Of a stretch of DNA of 64,000 bases, positions 12,780 through 22,201 are shown piece by piece. A program made the translations under genes and the position numbers. The stretch covers positions 1,550,001 to 1,614,000 of the forward strand of contig NZ_CP063400.1 in NCBI RefSeq assembly GCF_021729865.1, written 5' to 3'. Numbering within the stretch: the first letter of the stretch is position 1; every line of letters begins with the position of its first letter. Source of the stretch: Hydrogenophaga sp. SL48. GTDB lineage: Bacteria; Pseudomonadota; Gammaproteobacteria; Burkholderiales; Burkholderiaceae_C. A model generated the notes under the pieces. The model did not search any database. It worked only from the letters and a program-made list of their open reading frames with translations, and had not been told where the DNA came from.

Positions 12780-13950
12780 GGCTACGCTGAACAAGTCCAG
12801 GGGTGGCGCGAGGTTTGCATGTATCGATGCACCCGAGACACGAAGGTGAAGATGAAGCAACAGACCCTGGCGATGGCAGCCGATCAAGGCGACGGATTCG
12901 AGCCCTACCGCAAGCCGACCAAGCGCGATGTGTTCCTTGCGACGATGGAACAGATCGTGCCCTGGCAGGCGCTGTGCTCTGTCGTCGAACCTCACTACCC
13001 CAAAGCCGGCAACGGGCGCCCACCGATCGGGCTCGAACGCATGCTGCGGATGTACTTCGTGCAGCACTGGTTCAACCTGGCCGATGAGGCCTGCGAAGAG
13101 GCCCTGCTCGACAGCACGGCGCTGCGCCGCTTTGTGGGCATCGATCTTGGGCGGGAGCGCGTGCCTGACGGGACCACCCTGCTGAAGTTTCGCCGCCTGC
13201 TGGAGCAGCACAAACTGGGCGAGGCCCTGTTTGCCAAAGTGGGGGAGGTGCTGCAGGCGCGAGGCTTGAAGGTGGGCACCGGCACCATCGTGGACGCCAC
13301 CATCATCGGCGCGCCCAGTTCGACCAAGAACGCCGACAAGCAGCGCGACCCCGAGATGCACCAAACCCGCAAAGGCCAGCAGTGGTATTTCGGGATGAAG
13401 ATGCACATTGGCGTGGACAGCCGCACCGGGCTGGCGCACAGCGCTGTGGTGACAGCAGCCAACGTACACGACAAACACCCGCTGCCCGATCTGCTGCACG
13501 GCAACGAGCAGCGTGTGTATGGCGACAGTGCCTACGCCAGCCAGAAAGCGTTGATCGGATCGAAGGCCCCCAAGGCCAAGGACTTCACCAACCAGCGCGT
13601 GCGCAGGGGTGGCGATATCGACGAGGCCGAGCGCTCCAGAAACCACAACAAGTCCAAGGTCCGCGCCCGGGTCGAACACGTCTTCGCTGTGGTCAAACGG
13701 CTCTGGGGCTTTGCCAAGGTGCGCTACCGGGGCCTGGCCAAGAACGCCACGCGCTCGTTCGTTGTGCTGGGTCTGGCCAATATCTATTTGGCGCGTCAGC
13801 GCCTCATGGCATGAGTGCGTCCGTTGCGCACGACGGGTGCGCGAGCACGGCTGGTATGTTCAGGGAACGCGGTCGAATCGCGCTGCTTGCCCGCGTCGGC
13901 AACCCTTTGCGTAGCGGGCCACTCAATTCGGCTACTTGTTCAGCGCAGCC
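12780..13950 (+). mobile_element. IS5-family insertion sequence (1171 bp)
   Basis: Complete element with 17-base terminal inverted repeats (GGCTACGCTGAACAAGT left, GGCTGCGCTGAACAAGT as the complement of the right end) differing at one position. It is flanked by the direct duplication CTAG (12776-12779 and 13951-13954), the YTAR-type target of IS5. It carries one intact transposase. The insertion point is two bases after the nifA stop, so nifA is intact. Confidence 0.93.
12819..13814 (+). CDS. IS5-family transposase
   Basis: 331 residues with the IS5-type N-terminal domain (MYFVQHWFNLADEACEEALLDS) and the DDE catalytic core: GTIVDATIIGAPSSTKN, the second aspartate in YGDSAYAS, and RARVEHVFAVVKR with the glutamate. 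The frame is complete, so the element may still be active. A start at the inner methionine near 12852 (MKQQTLAMAADQ) is also possible. It shares the architecture of the second transposase at 43897-44886 but is a different element. Confidence 0.93.
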   Translation: MYRCTRDTKVKMKQQTLAMAADQGDGFEPYRKPTKRDVFLATMEQIVPWQALCSVVEPHYPKAGNGRPPIGLERMLRMYFVQHWFNLADEACEEALLDSTALRRFVGIDLGRERVPDGTTLLKFRRLLEQHKLGEALFAKVGEVLQARGLKVGTGTIVDATIIGAPSSTKNADKQRDPEMHQTRKGQQWYFGMKMHIGVDSRTGLAHSAVVTAANVHDKHPLPDLLHGNEQRVYGDSAYASQKALIGSKAPKAKDFTNQRVRRGGDIDEAERSRNHNKSKVRARVEHVFAVVKRLWGFAKVRYRGLAKNATRSFVVLGLANIYLARQRLMA

Positions 13951-13999
13951 CTAGACCGCCTGAGAGGCCGCGTGCACCCCTCAGCCCTGGCGATGCGGC

Positions 14000-14971
14000 T
14001 CACATCAGAAGCACGCCCGGCCCCGGATCGGCACTGACGTCCTTGTACTGACTGGGTGTGCAGTTGAAGGTGGCCCGGAACAGGCGGTTGAAGTACGACA
14101 GGTCGTTGAAACCGACGCTGTAGGCAATGGTGGAGATGAAGGTCTTGTTCTCCGTCATGCGCTGCTGCTTCAAGGCCTCGCAAGCGCTGGCCAGGCGCTT
14201 TTGCAGCAGGTACTCGGTGGGCGTGATGTCCAGCGACGTGAAGGCCCTTTGCAGCTGGCGGCTCGACGCCTTGAGATCCACGGCCATGCGCTGGATGGTC
14301 AATTCGCAGTCGGTGTGGTTCGCATCAATGTAGGCCACCGCTCGCTCCAGCAAACGGGCGTTGCCCACGTCCGCGTCGATGCAGCGGGCCGGCGTGCCGT
14401 TGGCAAACAGCATGGACCCGAGCAGTCCGTACATGGCCTCGCCCAGGTAGCTGGATTGCGTCGGGTTGTTGCTCGGTTGAAAAGCCTTGGCGAGCACCGC
14501 AATGATGGCCAGCGTGGTGTGGTCGCTGCGCGGCATGAACAGCCCGCCGCGCAAGGCATCGCCAAACCTTTTTTGAAGTTCCATGCGCGGCAGATGCACC
14601 GACAGCTGCCGGCTGTAGCTGCCAAAGAACGTGAATTCGGAGGGCTCGGCGCTGTCGATCAGGACCAGATCGCCGGGGCGCAGCATGCTGACCGATTCGC
14701 GCTGGCTCATCAGCGCTCGGCCCTCTTCCTGAACGATGAGAAAGAAGTGCTCCGCGCTGTCGCGGGCGATGTTGCTTCGGTCGCGGCGGATCGACTGCGC
14801 GTCTTTGGCCACATGCGCGAACTCGAATCCGCCCCGCGCTTCGTGGGCCACCGCGCCGCGCAAAAAGTCGCGGCTGGCGGCCGGCTGGACATCGAACGAG
14901 CCGCAGATGGCATGCAGATCCGACCGGAACTGGTCCACGGGAAGTGAGGAGGTGGAAAGCGTGGTCAGCAT
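14000..14971 (-). CDS. AraC-family transcriptional regulator
   Basis: 323 residues from the ATG at 14971. The N-terminal part is an AraC-binding-like beta domain (FeaR type: HFFLIVQEEGRALMSQ, LRPGDLVLIDSAEPSEF). The C-terminal double HTH (about 220-318) contains SSRQLQRAFTSLDITPTEYLLQKRL and IAYSVGFNDLSYFNRLFRATFNCTPSQY. It is divergent from an aldehyde dehydrogenase and alcohol oxidase operon, which it probably controls; FeaR relatives act on aromatic amine/aldehyde pathways. The frame extends 35 codons upstream, but that part has no homology. Confidence 0.88.
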   Translation of the reverse strand: MLTTLSTSSLPVDQFRSDLHAICGSFDVQPAASRDFLRGAVAHEARGGFEFAHVAKDAQSIRRDRSNIARDSAEHFFLIVQEEGRALMSQRESVSMLRPGDLVLIDSAEPSEFTFFGSYSRQLSVHLPRMELQKRFGDALRGGLFMPRSDHTTLAIIAVLAKAFQPSNNPTQSSYLGEAMYGLLGSMLFANGTPARCIDADVGNARLLERAVAYIDANHTDCELTIQRMAVDLKASSRQLQRAFTSLDITPTEYLLQKRLASACEALKQQRMTENKTFISTIAYSVGFNDLSYFNRLFRATFNCTPSQYKDVSADPGPGVLLM

Positions 14972-14982
14972 GGGGCGCTGAT

Positions 14983-15022
14983 GTTGATCATCAACGCGGG
15001 TTGAGGCTATTCGGGTTAACCC
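14983..15022. promoter_or_regulatory. Two perfect palindromes in the araC-type/aldehyde dehydrogenase divergent region
   Basis: GTTGAT-C-ATCAAC (14983-14995) and GGGTTAACCC (15013-15022) lie in the 168-base divergent intergenic region. Either could be an operator for the AraC-type regulator or another factor. No experimental match is known to me. Confidence 0.4.
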
Positions 15023-15139
15023 ACACCCGCAAAAGCGCTGTCGTTTGCGTCCTATTCGCGTGTCGCTGGAGCCCAAGTGGGCGCAGGGGTGTCGCTCCTA
15101 CGATCCGTCCGCTGAATCAACCACTCCACTGGAGGAGAC

Positions 15140-16546
15140 ATGACGGACTTTCCCATGATCATCAACGGCCAGCCCGTGAGCGCGGCCGAACACTTCGACG
15201 TGAAGAACCCGGCCACCGGGGAAACGGTGGGCCGCGCGCCCAACGCTTCGCGTGACCACCTTGACCAGGCGGTGGCCGCCGCCGAAGCGGCGTTCGCGAG
15301 CTGGTCGCAGCAGCCCGACGCCGTGCGCGCCCAGGCCTGCCTGGACATTGCGGACAAGCTCGGCGAGCAGGCCGAAGACCTGGCGCAGCTGCTGACGCGG
15401 GAGCAGGGCAAGCCGCTCAACGGGCTGGGCTCGCGCTTTGAGATCGGTGGCGCGCGGGCCTGGGCCGCGCACACGGCCAGCCTGTCGCTGCCGGTGAAGG
15501 TGTTGCAGGACAACGAGCAAGGCCGCGTCGAACTGCACCGAAAGCCCATCGGGGTGGTGGGCTCCATCACGCCGTGGAACTGGCCGGTGATGATCGCGGT
15601 CTGGCACATCCTGCCGGCCGTGCGCAGCGGCAACACCGTGGTGGTCAAGCCTTCGCCCTTCACCCCGCTGTCCACCATCCGGCTGGTCGAGCTCATGAAC
15701 GAGGTGCTGCCGCCCGGCGTGGTCAACGTGGTCTGCTCAGACGACCAGAAGACCAACATCGGCGCCGCGATCTCCGCCCACCCGGGCATCCGCAAGATCG
15801 TCTTCACCGGCTCCATCAACACCGGCAAGAAGGTCATGGCCTCGGCCGCCGAAACGGTCAAGCGGCTCACGCTGGAGCTGGGCGGCAACGACGCGGCCAT
15901 CGTGTTGCCCGACGTGGACCCGAAGGCCATTGCCGAAGGCCTGTTCTGGGGCGCCTTCATCAACAACGGCCAGACCTGCGCGGCAATGAAGCGCCTCTAC
16001 GTGCACGAGAGCGTGTACGACGAAGTCTGCTCGGCGCTGGTCGATTACGCCAAGGCCGTCCCCGTGGGCGCTGGCACCGACGAAGCGTCGGCCCTGGGTC
16101 CGGTGAACAACCGCATGCAGTTCGACAAGGTCAAGCGCCTGGTGGACGCGGCCAAACACCAGGGCAGGGTGCTGCTGGGCGGCGAGCCTGGCGAGGGCTT
16201 GTTCTTTCCGCCGACGCTGATTGCCGATCTGTCCCACGACGACCCGCTGGTGTTCGAAGAGCAGTTCGGCCCTGCGCTGCCCATCATCCGGTACAGCGAC
16301 GTGGAAGACGCCATCCGCCAGGCCAATCACAGCCCCAACGGCCTGGGCGGCTCGGTCTGGTCGCGGGACATCGACAAAGCCCGGCAGGTGGCCAGCCGCC
16401 TGGAGTGCGGCTCCGTGTGGATCAACAAGCACGGTGCGATCCAGCCGAACGCACCCTTCGGCGGGGTGAAGTCCTCGGGCTGCGGTGTGGAGTTCGGTGA
16501 AGAAGGCCTGGCCGAATACACCGACATCCAGGTCATCTTCAACTGA
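15140..16546 (+). CDS. NAD(P)-dependent aldehyde dehydrogenase
   Basis: 468 residues, full ALDH superfamily length. GSITPWNWPVMIA, the cofactor loop VFTGSINTGKKV, the catalytic base in LELGGNDAAIVL (Glu about 246) and the nucleophile in NNGQTCAAMKRLYV (Cys about 280) are intact. It oxidises an aldehyde to the acid. Fourteen bases after it starts a GMC-type alcohol oxidase, so the pair probably converts an imported alcohol via aldehyde to acid. A GGAGGAG ribosome site lies before its ATG. Substrate not deducible. Confidence 0.93.
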   Translation: MTDFPMIINGQPVSAAEHFDVKNPATGETVGRAPNASRDHLDQAVAAAEAAFASWSQQPDAVRAQACLDIADKLGEQAEDLAQLLTREQGKPLNGLGSRFEIGGARAWAAHTASLSLPVKVLQDNEQGRVELHRKPIGVVGSITPWNWPVMIAVWHILPAVRSGNTVVVKPSPFTPLSTIRLVELMNEVLPPGVVNVVCSDDQKTNIGAAISAHPGIRKIVFTGSINTGKKVMASAAETVKRLTLELGGNDAAIVLPDVDPKAIAEGLFWGAFINNGQTCAAMKRLYVHESVYDEVCSALVDYAKAVPVGAGTDEASALGPVNNRMQFDKVKRLVDAAKHQGRVLLGGEPGEGLFFPPTLIADLSHDDPLVFEEQFGPALPIIRYSDVEDAIRQANHSPNGLGGSVWSRDIDKARQVASRLECGSVWINKHGAIQPNAPFGGVKSSGCGVEFGEEGLAEYTDIQVIFN

Positions 16547-16559
16547 GAGCAACGCAACC

Positions 16560-18146
16560 ATGGAACAGTTTGACTACATCGTCGTGGGCGGTGGCGCCTC
16601 GGGTTGTGTGATGGCCTCGCGCCTGAGCGAGAACCCGCGCTCCAAGGTGTTGCTGATCGAGAGCGGGCGCCGCGACGACGACCGCTACATCAAGATGCCA
16701 GCGACCTTCTTCAAGGTCATTGAAAAGGGGCGCGACATCGTCGCCTACGTGGGCGAACCGTCGCCGTGCGTGAACGGGCGCCCCTCCATCGTCATCCAGG
16801 GGCAGGTGATCGGCGGCGGCTCGTCGATCAACGCCATGCTCTACATCCGTGGCCAGGCGCAGGACTACGACGGCTGGGCCGCCGCTGGCAACCCGGGCTG
16901 GGCTTATGCCGACGTGTTGCCCGTGTTCAAGGCGCTGGAAAACAACATGGAGCTGGCCGATGTCTTCCACGGCACCGAGGGCGAGCTGCACGTGTCGGGA
17001 ACCGGCTACCACCACCCGCTCTGCCGCGCCTTCATCCGCGCCGCGCAAGAGGTGGGCCTGCCCAACAACCCCGACTTCAACGGCGCCAGCCAAGAGGGCG
17101 TGGGCTTCTACCAGACCACCACGCACGATGGCCGGCGCTGGTCCGCCGCCGAGGCCTTTCTGCGCAAGGCCGAGGGGCGTCCCAACCTGAAGATCATGAC
17201 CGAGACCCGGGTGGCCCGGGTGGTGTTCGAGGGCACGCGGGCGGTCGGTGTGGCGCTGGAAAACGGAACCACCATCAAGGCCGCGGCCGAGGTGATTCTG
17301 TGCGCCGGTGCCATCGAAACGCCGCGCCTGTTGCAGCTGTCGGGTGTGGGCGACGCCGCCCACCTGCAGTCCTTCGGCATCAAGGTGGTGGCAAACCTGC
17401 CGGGCGTGGGCCAGAACTACCAGGACCACCTGGAGAGCACGGTGCAGGGCGTGACCCGCGACCCCATCTCCTTCCTGGGGCAAGACAAAGGCTTGCAGGC
17501 CGTCAAGCACCTGGCGCAGTACCTCCTGTTCCGCTCCGGGCTGCTCACCTCCAACGTGGTCGAGTGTGGCGGCTTCGCCGACGTGTCCAACGCGGGGGTG
17601 CCCGATGTGCAGTTTCACGTGTTGCCCTTCATGGTGGGCTGGGCCGACCGCGAGCCGGTGCAGGAACACGGCATCGCCATCGGCCCGTGCTTTCTGCGGC
17701 CCAAGTCGCGCGGCTCGGTGCGCCTGCGTTCGGCCAAAGCGCAGGACCCGGCCCTGTTCGACGCGGGCGCCTTTTCAGACGAGGCAGACCTCGACGTGCT
17801 CGTCCGGGGTGTGCGCAAGGGCATCGAGATTCTGGAAGCCCCTGCGCTGGCCAAGCTGATCAAGCGACGCGCGCTGCCGCAAGCCGGGATCGAGAAGGAC
17901 CCAGAAGCCCTTAGGAACTATGTGCGCCAGACCGCCAAGACGGTGTTCCACCCGGTGGGCACCGCCAAGATGGGCGCCGAGTCAGACCCCATGGCCGTGT
18001 TGGACCAGCAGCTGCGCGTGCGCGGCACCCAAGGCCTGCGCGTGGCCGATGCGTCCGCCATGCCGGCCTTGGTGTCCGGCAACACCAATGCCCCGACCAT
18101 GATGATTGCCGAGCGGGCGGCGAGGTTCATTGCAGGCAAGCAGTGA
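16560..18146 (+). CDS. GMC-family flavin alcohol dehydrogenase/oxidase (choline-dehydrogenase-like)
   Basis: 528 residues from the ATG at 16560. The N-terminal FAD motif VVGGGASGCVMASRLSENP, GMC signature 1 around GQVIGGGSSINAMLYIRG, and the C-terminal active-site block VFHPVGTAKMGAESDPMAVLD (His about 464) identify the family. It oxidises a primary alcohol, probably feeding the adjacent aldehyde dehydrogenase. It could be choline, a polyol or an aromatic alcohol dehydrogenase; sequence alone does not decide. The next gene, 38 bases on, is a solute-binding protein. Confidence 0.92.
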   Translation: MEQFDYIVVGGGASGCVMASRLSENPRSKVLLIESGRRDDDRYIKMPATFFKVIEKGRDIVAYVGEPSPCVNGRPSIVIQGQVIGGGSSINAMLYIRGQAQDYDGWAAAGNPGWAYADVLPVFKALENNMELADVFHGTEGELHVSGTGYHHPLCRAFIRAAQEVGLPNNPDFNGASQEGVGFYQTTTHDGRRWSAAEAFLRKAEGRPNLKIMTETRVARVVFEGTRAVGVALENGTTIKAAAEVILCAGAIETPRLLQLSGVGDAAHLQSFGIKVVANLPGVGQNYQDHLESTVQGVTRDPISFLGQDKGLQAVKHLAQYLLFRSGLLTSNVVECGGFADVSNAGVPDVQFHVLPFMVGWADREPVQEHGIAIGPCFLRPKSRGSVRLRSAKAQDPALFDAGAFSDEADLDVLVRGVRKGIEILEAPALAKLIKRRALPQAGIEKDPEALRNYVRQTAKTVFHPVGTAKMGAESDPMAVLDQQLRVRGTQGLRVADASAMPALVSGNTNAPTMMIAERAARFIAGKQ

Positions 18147-18183
18147 CAGAGAAGCGTTTTACCCATAACCAAAGGAGACAAGC

Positions 18184-19446
18184 ATGAGAAAACTGTTGCA
18201 AGCCGGCGCCGCTGCGCTCGCGTTCATGACCCTGCCCGCGATGGCGCTGGCCGCAGGCGAGCCCACCCCCAGCTGCGGCCCCGGCAAGGGCAAAGCGGCC
18301 ACGGGCAAACCCATCAAGGTCGGTGCCATCCACGGCAACGCGGCCCCGGGTGATTTTTCCTCGGCCACCGACGCGGCCGCGGCCTACTTTGCCTGCGTCA
18401 ATGCCTCCGGCGGCGTGCATGGTCGCCCGATCCAGTACCTGGTTGAAAACGACCAGTGGAACCCCGAGCTGGCGGCGCAGGCCGTGTCCAAACTGGTTCA
18501 GGACCAGAAGGTCGTGGCGATGGTGGGCAACGCCTCGTTCGTCGAGATGAGCGTGAACGCGCCGTTCTACGCCAAGAACAACATCATGGCGATGGCCTCG
18601 GGTTGCGCGGTGTCGGAGTGTTTCGAGAGCTCGAACATCGTGTCCACCAACCAGGGTCCGCTGGCATCGTCCATCGGGGCCGCCATGCACGCGGTTGAAA
18701 AGCTCGGCGCCAAGAACATCGCGTGCATCGGCCTGGCCATTCCTTCGGTGGGCAACTGGTCTTGCGGGGCGGTGGAAAAGTACATGGCGGGCAAGGGCCT
18801 CAAGGCCTCGTCGGTGCTGCTCAACCCGGGGGCGCCCGACGTGAACGCCGCCCTGCTGGAGGCGATGGCCTCGGGCGCGAACTCGGTGCTGGTCAACCTG
18901 CCCGCCGGTCTGGCCATCGCTTTCCTGCGCGCCGCGCAGGAGCAGGACCTGCGCGACAACTACAGCTGGACCTCGTCCACGCCGCTGTACGACAAGTCGG
19001 TTCCCGCTGCGCTGGGCAAGTACTGGAGCGGCAAGGTCTACGTCAACGCCGAGCTCACCATGCTCGACGGCAAGGGTGCCGACAACCAGCACTGGCTCAA
19101 GGTCATGGATGCCTATGCCAAGAAGGACGATCCGCGCGACACGTTCAGCCAGTCGGGCTACCTGTCGGCCAAGTACTTCACCCAGACGCTGGCCGCCATG
19201 GACCCGTCCAAGGTCGACGACCGCGCGGCCGTGACGGCGGCGATCAAGAAGATCTCGGGTCTGCGTTCGGACCTGAGCTGCGGCCCCTACTACGTGGGCG
19301 AGGCCAAGCAGCACATGCCCAACCACGCCGGGATCATGGTGGTGGTCAAGGACGGTGGCTTCCAGAAGGTGCGCGACTGCTACGAGTACGAAGGCCCGTA
19401 CTTCACACCCCTGGTGAATGCCGAGAAGGCGCTCGGACTGCGCTGA
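18184..19446 (+). CDS. ABC transporter periplasmic substrate-binding protein (branched-chain amino acid type)
   Basis: 420 residues with an AGGAG site and a clear Sec signal peptide (about 1-23, cut after ALA-AG). The body is a type I periplasmic-binding fold (Peripla_BP_6) as in LivJ relatives: KVGAIHGNAAPGDFSSATDAAAAYF and INASGGVHGRPI-like core. It holds several cysteines, probably paired as disulfides in the periplasm. It starts the transporter part of the alcohol/aldehyde operon, which suggests that the ligand is the alcohol or a precursor rather than leucine. Confidence 0.92.
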   Translation: MRKLLQAGAAALAFMTLPAMALAAGEPTPSCGPGKGKAATGKPIKVGAIHGNAAPGDFSSATDAAAAYFACVNASGGVHGRPIQYLVENDQWNPELAAQAVSKLVQDQKVVAMVGNASFVEMSVNAPFYAKNNIMAMASGCAVSECFESSNIVSTNQGPLASSIGAAMHAVEKLGAKNIACIGLAIPSVGNWSCGAVEKYMAGKGLKASSVLLNPGAPDVNAALLEAMASGANSVLVNLPAGLAIAFLRAAQEQDLRDNYSWTSSTPLYDKSVPAALGKYWSGKVYVNAELTMLDGKGADNQHWLKVMDAYAKKDDPRDTFSQSGYLSAKYFTQTLAAMDPSKVDDRAAVTAAIKKISGLRSDLSCGPYYVGEAKQHMPNHAGIMVVVKDGGFQKVRDCYEYEGPYFTPLVNAEKALGLR

Positions 19447-19500
19447 TGACCTTGCCCCTGTTCTGGTTGCGCCAGGACAGGGGCTCGCCAAGCCTGGCTT

Positions 19501-20454
19501 ATGAAATCCAAACTGCCTTTTCTGGCCGCCTACCTCGTGGGCATGGCCCTTGTCTGCGGCATCCTGGCGTGGGGCAAGCCGCTGCCCATGGTCGGTCTGT
19601 TCGTCGTGTCCGGTCTGGCCATCGGCTCCTTGTACGCCCTGGGTGGCGTGGGGCTGGTGGTGCTGTACCGCACCACGGGCGTGCTCAACTTTGCCAGCGG
19701 CGCCATGGGGGCCATGGGCGTCATGACGGCCTGGCAACTGGAGCAATGGGGTTGGTCTGAGCCCCTGTCCTGGGCCATCGCGCTGTTGCTGGCCACGGCG
19801 CTGTCGCTGGGCTATGGCCGGGTGATCGCGCCCCGCCTGGCCTGGCGCGACCCGGTGGTCAAGGCCATTGCCACGCTCGGCTACGCCTTGATCATCCTGG
19901 GCATCACGTCGTTTCTGTGGGTGGACCAGGTCCGCTCGTTCACCCTGCCCACCGACCAGATGGCCTTTCGCGTCTGGGGCCTGCGGGTCACGGTCACGCG
20001 CTTCATGGCGCTGCTGGCGACGCTGGCCGTGGTGGTGGGCATCTGGGTCTACCTGGAGCGCACCCGCACCGGCCTGCAGATGCGCGCGCTGGCCAACGAA
20101 CGCGAGCTGTCGGCGCTGATCGGTGTGCGCATCCTCAAGGTGGAAACCATCGCCTGGGGCATGGCGGGGCTCATCGCCGGGTTCACCGGTCTGATGTTTG
20201 GTGACCTCATCCGGCTGGAGCCCAGCATCATCACCTTCATGGTCATCCCGTCCATCGCGGCGGCCATCTGCGGGCGGCTCGACAGCCTGGGCATGGTGCT
20301 GGTCGGTGGCCTGTCCATCGGCGTGCTGGAGTCGTTGTTGACACTGTCGCCCGCCCTCAAGTCCGTGCGCACCGTGGCCCCGTTCATGGTGGCCATTGTC
20401 ATGCTGCTCCTGCTGCAGCGGGGCCGGCGCATCCCTTTCGAGAGAGACGAATGA
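19501..20454 (+). CDS. Branched-chain-type ABC transporter permease (LivH-like)
   Basis: 317 residues, mostly hydrophobic with eight or so membrane segments. The LivH signature SLYALGGVGLVVLYRTTGVLNFASGAMGAMGVMTAW is near residue 40. The cytoplasmic contact loop MRALANERELSALIGVRI is at about 198. Its stop overlaps the start of the next permease by four bases (ATGA). It forms the inner membrane channel with the LivM-like protein. Confidence 0.93.
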   Translation: MKSKLPFLAAYLVGMALVCGILAWGKPLPMVGLFVVSGLAIGSLYALGGVGLVVLYRTTGVLNFASGAMGAMGVMTAWQLEQWGWSEPLSWAIALLLATALSLGYGRVIAPRLAWRDPVVKAIATLGYALIILGITSFLWVDQVRSFTLPTDQMAFRVWGLRVTVTRFMALLATLAVVVGIWVYLERTRTGLQMRALANERELSALIGVRILKVETIAWGMAGLIAGFTGLMFGDLIRLEPSIITFMVIPSIAAAICGRLDSLGMVLVGGLSIGVLESLLTLSPALKSVRTVAPFMVAIVMLLLLQRGRRIPFERDE

Positions 20455-21491
20455 TGAATCGCCCCCACGTTCCCCCACTGCGTGTGGGTCACTGCCCCCC
20501 GAGGGGGCGCCTTTCGCCTTGGGGCGGCCCGGCGGCGAAACGCCTGCTGCCCCTGTCGTGCGGGTTGGTGGCGCTGGTGGTCATCCCCATGTTCCTCGGC
20601 GGGCAGTGGGTACAGATCCTCACCTCCACCGCCTGCTTCGCCCTGGCTGCGGCAGGCGTCGGGTTCATGTATTCGCGCCTGGGCATGGTGTCGCTCGCCC
20701 AGGTGGGGCTGATGGGCGTGGGCGGCTGGGTGATGCTGCGCATGAACCATGGCTTCGACCTGCCGTTTGAGCTCAACCTGGCGGTGGCCGCGACCGTGAC
20801 CATGGTGTTTGGCTGGGTCATGGCCTTGCCCGCCTTGCGCATGCGCGGCCTGTACCTGGCGCTCATCACCCTGATGGCGGCGAGTGGCCTGGAGATCGTC
20901 TTTTCCACCTTCCGCTTTCCCAATGGCGGCGAGGGCTTCTGGGGCGTGATGCCTTCGCTGATCGCGCCGTTCCGGCGGCCCTGGCTGGCCACTGGCGACG
21001 AAGCCTACCTGCGCTACACCGTGGTCATGCTGCTGGTGGGCTTCCTGCTGATCGAGGCCCACCGGCGCATGGCGCCCGGGCGGGCCTGGGCCATGATCCG
21101 GCGCTCCGAGGCCGCTGCCATGGCTTCGGGTGTGAACGTGGTCTATTACAAAGCCTGGGCCTTCGGCATGTCCGGCCTGCTGGCAGGAATGGCGGGCGCG
21201 CTGTTGGCCGGTACCTTGGGGCTGCTGGACCCGGCCACGTTCAGGGCGTCGGAGTCCATCATGCTGTTTGCCCTGGCCGTGGTGGGCGGCGCCCGGCACT
21301 GGCTGGGCGCGGTGCTGGCGGCGGTGCTCTACCGCGTGTTGCCCGGGCTGTTCAACAACTGGGGCCTCGATGCCGATCTGGCCCTGGTGATCTTCGGTGC
21401 CGCGCTGCTGCACGCGCTGATGACGGCGCCCGATGGCTTGGCCGGGCAACTGCTGGGCCTGGTGCGCCGCAAAGAAGGGAGCGCCACGTGA
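20451..21491 (+). CDS. Branched-chain-type ABC transporter permease (LivM-like)
   Basis: 346 residues. The permease core starts near residue 30 (KRLLPLSCGLVALVVIPMFLGG) and shows LivM features (YSRLGMVSLAQVGLMGVGG, MRMRGLYLALITLMAASGLE). The first about 27 residues (MMNRPHVPPLRVGHCPPRGR onward) are translated from a REP-like repeat at 20462-20535, so the natural start may have been displaced. It overlaps livH upstream and livG downstream by four bases each. Confidence 0.9.
   Translation: MMNRPHVPPLRVGHCPPRGRLSPWGGPAAKRLLPLSCGLVALVVIPMFLGGQWVQILTSTACFALAAAGVGFMYSRLGMVSLAQVGLMGVGGWVMLRMNHGFDLPFELNLAVAATVTMVFGWVMALPALRMRGLYLALITLMAASGLEIVFSTFRFPNGGEGFWGVMPSLIAPFRRPWLATGDEAYLRYTVVMLLVGFLLIEAHRRMAPGRAWAMIRRSEAAAMASGVNVVYYKAWAFGMSGLLAGMAGALLAGTLGLLDPATFRASESIMLFALAVVGGARHWLGAVLAAVLYRVLPGLFNNWGLDADLALVIFGAALLHALMTAPDGLAGQLLGLVRRKEGSAT
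20462..20540 (+). repeat. REP-like palindromic repeat (class A) inside a permease gene
   Basis: CCCCCACGTTCCCCCACTGC, then ACTGCCCCCCGAGGGGGCG and TTGGGGCGGCCCGGCGGCG. The same design occurs reversed at 46810-46880. It forms codons 4-30 of the LivM-like gene in frame. Confidence 0.75.
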
Positions 21492-22201
21492 TCGAGCTCA
21501 AAGACATCACCGTGCGCTTCGGCGGCGTGACCGCGCTGGACGCCGTTTCCGTGGTGTTCGACGCCCCGGTCTCCGGCATCATCGGTCCCAACGGGGCGGG
21601 CAAGACCACCACCATGAACGTGATCTCGGGCTTCCTGCCGTCTTCCGGGCAGATCGCCTGCGACGGCGAGGTGATTTCGCACCAGGCGCCGCACAAGCGG
21701 ACCCGCTGGGGTTTGCGCCGCTCGTTCCAGCGCGAACAGCTGGCCGACGACCTGAGCGTGATCGACAACCTGCGCGTGATCCTTGACGTATTGCCGGGCA
21801 GCCGGCGCGACAAGGTGGCCGACATGGACCGGGCTTTGGACGTCACGGGCCTGGCCCCCCAAGCCCACACCCTGGCCGCCCGCCTCAACACCTACGAACG
21901 CCGCCTGGCCGACGTGGCCCGCTGCCTGGTGGGCCGACCGCGCATCGTGATGTTTGACGAACCGGCCGGGGGGCTCACCCCCGAAGAAACCCGGCACCTG
22001 GGCGACCTGATCCTGCAGATCCATGGCCTGACCGGCGCCTCCACCTTGGTCATTGACCACGATGTGGACCTGATCACCCGGATCTGCGAGCAGACGCTGG
22101 TGCTGGACTTTGGCCGGCGCATCGCGATGGGCCCCACCGCAGCGGTGTTGGCCGATCCGCTGGTGCAGGCGGCCTATCTGGGCATGGAGGAGTTGGGCTG
22201 A
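21488..22201 (+). CDS. ABC transporter ATP-binding protein (LivG-like)
   Basis: 237 residues with Walker A GPNGAGKTT (about 37-45) and Walker B IVMFDEPAGGL (about 155). The usual signature region LSYGQQ/LSGGQ is degenerate, reading LNTYERRLADVARCL, which is unusual for an ABC ATPase. It overlaps the LivM-like gene (ATGA-type) and the LivF-like gene by one base. It energises import with the LivF-like partner, whose signature is intact. Confidence 0.92.
   Translation: MIELKDITVRFGGVTALDAVSVVFDAPVSGIIGPNGAGKTTTMNVISGFLPSSGQIACDGEVISHQAPHKRTRWGLRRSFQREQLADDLSVIDNLRVILDVLPGSRRDKVADMDRALDVTGLAPQAHTLAARLNTYERRLADVARCLVGRPRIVMFDEPAGGLTPEETRHLGDLILQIHGLTGASTLVIDHDVDLITRICEQTLVLDFGRRIAMGPTAAVLADPLVQAAYLGMEELG

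Noticed and set aside
18127..20478. 783-codon minus-strand open frame opposite the transporter genes
   Set aside because: Composition is His/Gly/Arg/Gln-rich antisense translation of the real plus-strand genes.
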